Shown here one piece after another: positions 8,886 through 15,284 of a stretch of DNA of 15,284 nt. A program made the translations under genes and the position numbers. Within the stretch, counting starts at the first letter, position 1. Each line of letters begins with the position of its first letter. Under the pieces are notes generated by a model that ran no database searches, had not been told where the DNA came from, and saw nothing but the letters and a program-made list of their open reading frames with translations. The stretch comes from Cristatella mucedo (taxonomy: Eukaryota > Bryozoa > Phylactolaemata > Cristatellidae). The stretch covers positions 1 through 15,284 of the forward strand of contig WPIO01000638.1 in the NCBI GenBank assembly GCA_009760855.2, written 5' to 3'.

Positions 8886-9527
8886 CTCTGCATTCATTGC
8901 TCAATGAAATCCATCGTAGCTCTTTTAGCAAAGGACACACGTGCTCGAACCCCTGCGAATTGAAGACAAGCCTTGCAGCCTTATTCAGCTATTGGTCTTG
9001 CAGACGAATTACTAGCATGGTTTAAGTCATACTTGTCTGATCGTGTCCAATCCGTGTCGTGTAGGGGTCAGGTCTTACACGCGAGACGGGTCACCAGCTA
9101 TGTCCCTCAAGGGTTTGTACTCGCTCCCTTGCGGTTCTCCATTTATACCGACCCTCTGGGAAAAGTCATCAGGGCCCGAGGAATAGGATATCACTTCTAT
9201 GCTGACGATACTCAGTTGTATTTTTCATTCAAACAGTCTGAATCTGCTGCAGCAACCGCGAAACTGAACGCTTGCTTTGCCGATATTTGATCCTGGATAT
9301 CGGAAAACTTACTGAATTCATCTATGATAAAACTGAACTGTGGCTCATAGGACACCCTAAGCGTGTGGCCGAGTAACATTCTTTGCTCTTCTAATAGGTG
9401 ATGCCATTGTGCGACCATCACCACATGCTCGAAATTTAGGTGTCGTTTTCGACTGCTGCCTCAACTTTAAAGGCTTCATTCAGAACTCTGCTTCTACAGT
9501 TAGCCTTCACATCTGATCCTTATTACA
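8886..9527 (+). pseudogene. LINE reverse transcriptase fragment with YADD motif, copy D
   Basis: This is the only piece with the RT catalytic core. 'SLLNEIHRSSFSKGHTCS' (8900-8953, one frame) is followed after a frame change by 'GLADELLAWFKSYLSD' (from 8994), then 'VPQGFVLAPLRFSIYTDPL', then 'FYADDTQLYF' with YADD at 9198-9209. The 105-codon frame 8973-9290 starts with TTG, so it is not a real gene start. RT motif A (the family's 'LDLSAAFD') has been lost at the frame break near 8955. The usual G residues of motif B are altered (VPQGF where VPQGS is usual; LAP where LGP is usual). A TGA at 9288-9290 ends the frame, and the homologous copy at 9581-9822 has CGA there. Beyond it the post-catalytic part continues, broken, to about 9527. 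It is dead: no endonuclease, a missing catalytic aspartate motif, and stops. Confidence 0.9.
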
Positions 9528-9580
9528 GACGTGATGTCAGGCTGTAAAAGCAGTCTTGTGAATAAAGCTTATGAAATATA

Positions 9581-9822
9581 GGTAGCTGTTGAAAATAACA
9601 CCTAAATTTCGACCGGCAGTGATGGGCACACTAATGCATCACCTATTAGAAGAGCAAAGCCTTCTAGTCCAGCCACATGTTTAGGGTGTCCAATGAGCGA
9701 CCGCTCGGTTTTGTGGTCATTTAATTCAAGAAGTTTTCCGACACCCATGATCGAATATCGGCAAGACAAGCATTCACTTTCTCAGTTGCTGCAGCAGATT
9801 CTGAAAATAGGCTGTATTTAGA
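9581..9822 (-). pseudogene. LINE RT post-catalytic fragment, copy E (inverted relative to copy D)
   Basis: The minus strand matches plus-strand 9228-9460 along its length. Shared runs include GAATCTGCTGCAGCAAC, GGACACCCTAA, TTTGCTCTTCTAATAGGTGATGC and CGAAATTTAGGTGT. It encodes the region just after YADD through the 'LLIGDA' segment. It has the arginine codon CGA where copy D has TGA, but carries its own frameshifts. It lies only about 120 bases from its inverted partner. Confidence 0.85.
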
Positions 9823-10529
<707 letters not shown>

Positions 10530-10541
10530 GTATCTATATAT

Positions 10542-11040
10542 TTCTACAGCAAGAGAGCGAAAGTATTTAATCAAAGTGTTCAGCTGCCGAACGGGCTGTG
10601 GCCTCACAAGAAAGTAGAAGAAATTGATATAGGCACAGAAAGGTTACAACGTGAAGCGTTTGCGAAATATCAAAGGTCCATACTTTGGTCACCTCTGTGA
10701 AAAAGAACAAAACCTGGAACAGCCAATAGCAATATTTTATAGCCACGGCTGTCTATGAGTTCTGCCATTAAAATTCCAGGGAATGAACAGAGGTGAATCA
10801 GTTTATTGAGAGAGTAACTAAGAAAATTTTAAAACAGTGTTTCTACCAAATTTCATGCCTGCGGTACGAAGGAAGAAGATGGAAAGGGTGGCACTACCGT
10901 TCCTGATGAAGATGATTTAATTTCGACACGAGTGATTACGATGAGTCATCATATCGTCCTGTTCACCAAGTTTTTAAATGAACTACTTTTTCCTAGGACT
11001 TCAGTTTAAAGGATGACTGCCTTGACATCGGCTTTTACCA
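10542..11040. other. no recognisable feature
   Basis: No frame of note, no repeat shared with the rest of the window, no RNA gene seen. Confidence 0.45.
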
Positions 11041-11165
11041 CCTAATATGATATGCATCCATATACACACCGATACATATCCAAACGAGCTATCACATGCA
11101 TAAACATAATCATATGCTGATGCATCAACACACGAACGTAGAGGCAAGCACATACAGGTGCATAG
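11041..11165. repeat. degenerate CATA/CACA low-complexity tract
   Basis: The stretch is dominated by variants of CATA, CACA and GCAT, such as CATATACACACC, CACATGCATAAACATAA and AGCACATACAGGTGCAT. It looks like an old, point-mutated tetranucleotide or (CA)n/(TA)n microsatellite. Confidence 0.55.
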
Positions 11166-11267
11166 CTTTCTAACTCGGAATACGAGAAATCAGAAGTGAA
11201 TTGTATTACGTAGCTGCCTTCATTTTAATGTGACCGTATTATGGGTATATATTATATTTATATAATT

Positions 11268-11398
11268 CATTTATATAGCGCCACAAGAGAAATTCATCTC
11301 TATTCGGGGGCTTCACATAGGCCTCGGGGCTCGAGCCCACGACCTCAATCAGACCTTGGTCGGGCCAGCACCTTAACCGTTAGACCAAACTGATCGAA
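11268..11398 (-). mobile_element. tRNA-derived SINE with L2-like 3' tail
   Basis: On the minus strand the head begins near 11396, with an A-box-like TGGTCTAACGGTTAAGG (about 11373-11389). A B-box-like GGGCTCGAGCCCC lies around 11325-11338. A 50-base tail follows, starting GTGAAGCCCCC. It contains AGAGA and TCTCT, able to pair, and then GGCGCTATATAAATG. This tail lines up without gaps with the LINE 3' hairpin at 4643-4692, identical at about two thirds of positions by hand count. Beyond the tail the DNA is AT-rich (11225-11267), probably the simple-repeat end. An A box, B box and LINE-type tail are the three defining parts of a tRNA-derived SINE. Relative to the LINE it is the best-preserved element here. 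Confidence 0.85.
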
Positions 11399-12171
11399 TT
11401 CAAGGCTCCTAAATGAAAAACTTACAAATTTATAATTTATTCTATTCAATTAGGCGTGTATCCGTTATCCAATCGTAAGACTGTATAAGCGTTTGCCAAA
11501 ATGAGGATCAGCTTGACCTGACTTTAGTGAGTGCTGAAGCACCCATTTTCACAGTGTAAATCGGCTACTATTTTTCGAGGAGTCTTATGATTCTAGAAGT
11601 ACTTTCCACCTGCTCAGGCATACCTTATTTTCTGCCACCAGCAAGTGCTAGTATAAACAACTTTATGTCTCGCGAACAGCGATGGGCCACATATGATCCA
11701 AGGGTAAGTTACGAGAATGAAAAGTTACCAGGATTGATAAGAAAAACAAGTGCCATCGAAAGACAGTTTCATTCGTATTTAAACAAAAAATACATCGGTT
11801 AATATAATTGCAAAAGTTGTAATAATACACGAGGATGTTTGTGAAAGTTTAATGCGCATTTTGAAATAGCTAATTTAGGTTGGTAGGTCTAAGGTCACTT
11901 TTCGTTACCACGTGAGTACTCTTGTTGATATTTGCAGTAATTCTTCCCTAAAATGTGCCAAGCATATCAAGGTGGACATAACAACCTGATCGTTAATTTA
12001 CCTGCTATCATTTTCCGGTGAACGTCGGTGCTGTGCTTACAGGCCTCTAGCCATTCTACAAGTCTGAGATTGCCACAGGTTACGGTTCTGCATCAGGAAG
12101 GACTTTCGGTTGATTTAGTAATTTGGCTACCTACATTTGCCCACGAGCTTCTGTACCAGCCTGCTAATTCA
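11399..12171. other. no recognisable gene
   Basis: It contains short frames at 11587-11802 (71 codons) and 12028-12228 (66 codons), with no known domain. The second overlaps the edge of the repeat that follows. No other feature is supported. Confidence 0.45.
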
Positions 12172-13060
12172 CAAATTAGTAAGCCATCAATCCTTAGTGA
12201 ACCGTTTCTTTCATCTTTACACTTCTAAGCATGGCTCCTTACCTACATCCTGGAATCAAATGCTTAATTGCACCGAAATAGAAGCAGACACTTGACATTA
12301 GCTGATTTCCAGTTTTGCAATTGTACAAAGTGTACCTCACTTTACGATAACAATCAAGCAAATGAAACAGCACCGTCTGTGAACTCGCTCTCCTTATAGG
12401 CATGTTACATTTCCTGTAAAAGATGCCTGATCTACTTGTGCGTTAGTCTGAGCAGACAACGATTCGTTGTACCTAAATCAAAAGTAAAATCTATCTCGTA
12501 ACGAAATTCTGCAAAAATACAAGGACAGTCGATATTTCAACGAACTCAGTCAAGCTTTTATTGTAGACAGTTACATGGCGGGGCACTTTTCACATTGCTT
12601 TTTCGTGATCTACATTTCGTAATCTCTGTGAGAAAGCCCTGAGGATATTTGCTTCGCCAATTGAGATTACTGCTGCGAGCTCAAGGTTTGTGTTGTCAGA
12701 TGTCGCTCATGACAACAAACTTGCAATAACAGAACTAGCTATCATCTTAAAACGGTTGGTGGTTTTCCTGGATTCTACATTCTCTACAATTGTAAATTTT
12801 TAGTTCCCAGTTAAATCAGAGCATAATGGAAAGATACAGATCCAACGTTTAGGTAATACAATTATTCCGGTGAACACCCGTGGGATGATTACGGTGCAGT
12901 TTTTCAATTGAACTTTCTGTCAAGTGATATTAGTACGTGCATACAAATAATTTAATGTTTTCTGTGTGAGCTAAGCAAATGCTTTAGTTTAAGGAATGAT
13001 GTTACTCCACTATATTTCCACAAGATTTACTCATTTATCCAAATACAATTTCATTAACTT
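12172..13060 (-). repeat. unknown dispersed repeat family, copy 2 (longest)
   Basis: Read on the minus strand this joins the segments found separately elsewhere. Its first part (13050 down to about 12860) matches copy 3 at 2345-2570, and its remainder (about 12880 down to 12172) matches copy 1 at 4905-5642. It therefore suggests a unit of at least about 0.9 kb. It holds no intact frame. The segment corresponding to the 94-codon minus frame of copy 1 is open on the plus strand here for about 48 codons, until a TAG at 12801-12803. Ends are not defined: I see no terminal inverted repeat, LTR, tRNA-like promoter or target duplication. Confidence 0.75.
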
Positions 13061-14357
13061 GCTGTTTTTACAAGCTTTAAGGCAATAACCTATCCAGATC
13101 CTTTAAACTTGGAGTACAGAGTTTAGAAAAGATGCAGCCTGAGTAATTACTACCTTAAAAACTAAATCTTTTCATACAACCCAAAGGTTCCTACACCATG
13201 ATAAAAAAGAGTAATTGGCATTCGCTTTGTTCCGCTTGGACGTCCTGTTACTCCTGCAAGACAACCAACTGATCCATTTTTCAAAGGCACACGATTTTCC
13301 TTCCATCAGCGGTATTTTGGAAATACAATTCGTAGTCTTTCAATTTAGTGGAACTAATAAAGTGGATTCCATAAGAATCTCTCTTTACCTAATGTTTGAT
13401 TGTCCAGCTTCATGCACACAAGTGTATGGTTAGCCTAAAAACTCGCCTTTATTAGCAGGATAATGATAAATTCTAAATTTAAAAATAACAATTCTATGTT
13501 TATGTATCGAATGTGACTTTTAAAACGGAACATTACTATTTAATTATACTACAATTAAGTTCGTTAAAATCTTGACAAATCGTAAAATGGATCATTATTT
13601 GATTTATCTACAGTTATTCATGTGTTGTTTAATGCATCCTATGCAGCTGTGTAAATGCCATTGACTTCGGACTACAATTTTAATTTAGTTTCAGCTAAAT
13701 AGGTTGATAGGTACCAGCATTTGAAGAGGTCGCTGCCATCCAGCAAATGCAGTTTTATGTTATCTGCAGCCAACGTATGAGGATATGGGAGATGCAAGTA
13801 GCTAACAAGTAGCTGATAAAACGCAAGTATTATTTTAAATAGGCTAATGCCAATTGTGATCGATTGAGAGAGTTTTTAAAACTAAAATTTACATAATTTG
13901 ATCACTATAGTTAAAGCAAGTGACCTTTTTACTTTAGCTATTGCAGTTGCATTAATATCATCATCGTAGCATAAGTTGTCATCTGTCACTCCAGGGTGAG
14001 TAGTTTCTGCATTTTATTAACGATGGAATCAGGGTGATGCTATTTTCTATCTTTAGTTCTTCAAACGGTTACTACGAACTGCTGAATGTATGAGAGCCTG
14101 ATTATTAACGAAATGCCTACTTCATCATTGATAGTATAGAGAGTTTCTGCTGAGCGTTAGACGTGTGGTGAATGTTGCTAGCATTTATCTGTGCAGATAC
14201 TTGAAAATTCTCCTATGAGCAATGCATTTTATGAGGACAGACCATAAGTAAGCAACTCAACGGGAAAACCGAGAGATATCTAGGTTTGGCAACCTTAGTA
14301 AATGCCAAAAACGTTAGTGTCAGCATGTTGCAACTTTTCGAGGTCAGGTTGTTGAGC
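13061..14357. other. no recognisable gene
   Basis: About 1.3 kb of AT-rich DNA. The frame at 13215-13433 (72 codons, starting at a TTG rather than an ATG) has no known domain. No repeat shared with the rest of the window was noticed. Confidence 0.5.
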
Positions 14358-14476
14358 TACTAAAGCTGACAGAGCCCCTGCTTATTTGTCTATAGGGTTA
14401 GGTGGTCGCGCCTAAACGTCCTGGATTCTATTCTGGCAAGCCGAAATTGCTAATTGTGCACCGAAGCTTAAATGCA
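14358..14476 (+). mobile_element. tRNA-like SINE block, family shared with 2868-2988
   Basis: The plus strand reads ACTAAAGCTGAC, then a tRNA-like part with TAGGGTTAGGTGG as possible A box (14392-14404) and GGATTCTATTC at 14423-14433 as B box, then GCAAGCCGAAA. The same order occurs inverted at 2868-2988. The A box is better kept here and the B box better kept there, so together they support a pol III type head. About 30 bases upstream of the tRNA-like part are also shared, which is unusual for a tRNA-derived SINE start. Confidence 0.6.
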
Positions 14477-15284
14477 GCCACCACTCAGTTTCCTTTAAGT
14501 CGCTAATTCTTTTAATTAGGTAACATTTCATTGTCATTTTTTAGCTCATATTTACTTTTAAAAGTTCATTAGACGGCTTTCCGTTAAGGCAGAGTGTACA
14601 CTAAACACACTGACTTGTTTGAGGCGGCTCGGTGGTAACCGTCTGCAGCATTTACCAAAATATGTAAAAACAAGCTTTTGCAAATATGAGCCATTTGCAT
14701 AATCTCACGACCAAATCTGAAACGTGCATTTATTTTATGTGTTCCAAATAAGAGCATATTATGCGAAGCTGGATAGAATGAAACCGTGCCAAGTACTAGA
14801 AATTTTTGAAGGAGCTTTCTGTATTTTACTTCAGGAACGATGCAGCCCCGATCCTATTACCTGGGAGGTAGGGGTTAGCTCTTGATGACCTTTGAAATTT
14901 TCAGGTTGAAGTTGTCAGACTACTTTGCACGAGTTACAATGAAGATTGCTGATAGAAAGCTTCGATCAGGCCCTGTTGTATTCAGATAAACCACACATTT
15001 TTAAACAGACTTGCTTAGTAACACGATAATCTCTGCAGCTCCTCTCACAATAACGAATGGAAGAACATAATATTAGTAAAATATTCTTAAACTTTTTTCT
15101 TGGTTTTTTTACATGAAAACTATTTTCTATTGTTGGACTTCCTTTAGTGCTTAAGGACTTGTCATTTTCATAAAGTAGAAGATAAAGTAGACCCGTAGGT
15201 TGGTTACATCCGGTCACAACTTCACTAACTCACCGGTTACTGGTCTGCCGGCCTGTGCCATCACTGCTTACAATCGGTGCCTGA
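14477..15284. other. no recognisable gene
   Basis: It contains an 83-codon minus-strand frame (14966-15217) without a recognisable domain. At 14621-14646, GGCGGCTCGGTGGTAACCG recalls a tRNA A box, but no B box follows at the right distance. Nothing else is supported. Confidence 0.45.

Noticed and set aside
9212-9424. 70-codon minus-strand frame
   Set aside because: It is the antisense shadow of the plus-strand LINE RT fragment (copy D).
14621-14646. A-box-like start of a tRNA or SINE on the plus strand
   Set aside because: No B box is present at the expected distance and the sequence does not match the other SINEs here.

Overview
This is gene-poor DNA from an animal genome, very probably an invertebrate. 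It is AT-rich, has no bacterial-style gene packing or operons, and holds decayed non-LTR retrotransposon (LINE) pieces, tRNA-derived SINE-like repeats, a long (AT)n microsatellite and a dispersed repeat family I do not recognise. The reverse transcriptase remnants look like the L2/CR1/Rex group of LINEs. I cannot name the species or phylum from the sequence alone. No intact protein-coding gene of the host was found; open frames outside the LINE pieces are short, unrecognised, and what chance would give in AT-rich DNA.

Layout from left to right. 1-745: a possible scrap of LINE C-terminal coding sequence, featureless DNA, and a LINE 3' end at 615-745. 1140-1300: a minus-strand tRNA-derived SINE. 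2345-2570: copy 3 of the unknown repeat. 2868-2988: a minus-strand SINE-like block that abuts a plus-strand LINE. 2989-4715: that LINE, from just after the RT catalytic motif to the 3' end, with its C-terminal coding segment present twice in tandem and the tail ending in (ATT)n. 4905-5642: copy 1 of the unknown repeat. 5643-8369: mostly featureless, with a perfect 14-bp-arm hairpin at 6490-6521, a SINE scrap at 6946-6985 and a 12-bp inverted repeat at 7413-7478. 8370-9822: three LINE pieces in alternating orientation (minus, plus, minus), the middle one carrying the RT YADD motif. 10416-10528: pure (AT)n. 11268-11398: a well-preserved minus-strand SINE. 12172-13060: copy 2 of the unknown repeat, inverted relative to copies 1 and 3. 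14358-14476: a plus-strand SINE-like block matching the one at 2868-2988.

How the parts relate: the LINE pieces all come from one family. The SINE at 11268-11398 ends with a sequence that aligns without gaps to the LINE 3' terminal hairpin, so the SINEs were probably copied by the LINE machinery. All copies are old, with stops, frameshifts and truncations, so nothing here looks mobile now. I found no convincing undescribed molecular system. The best leads are the shared LINE/SINE 3' hairpin, the three-copy unknown repeat, and the rearranged LINE cluster at 8370-9822.
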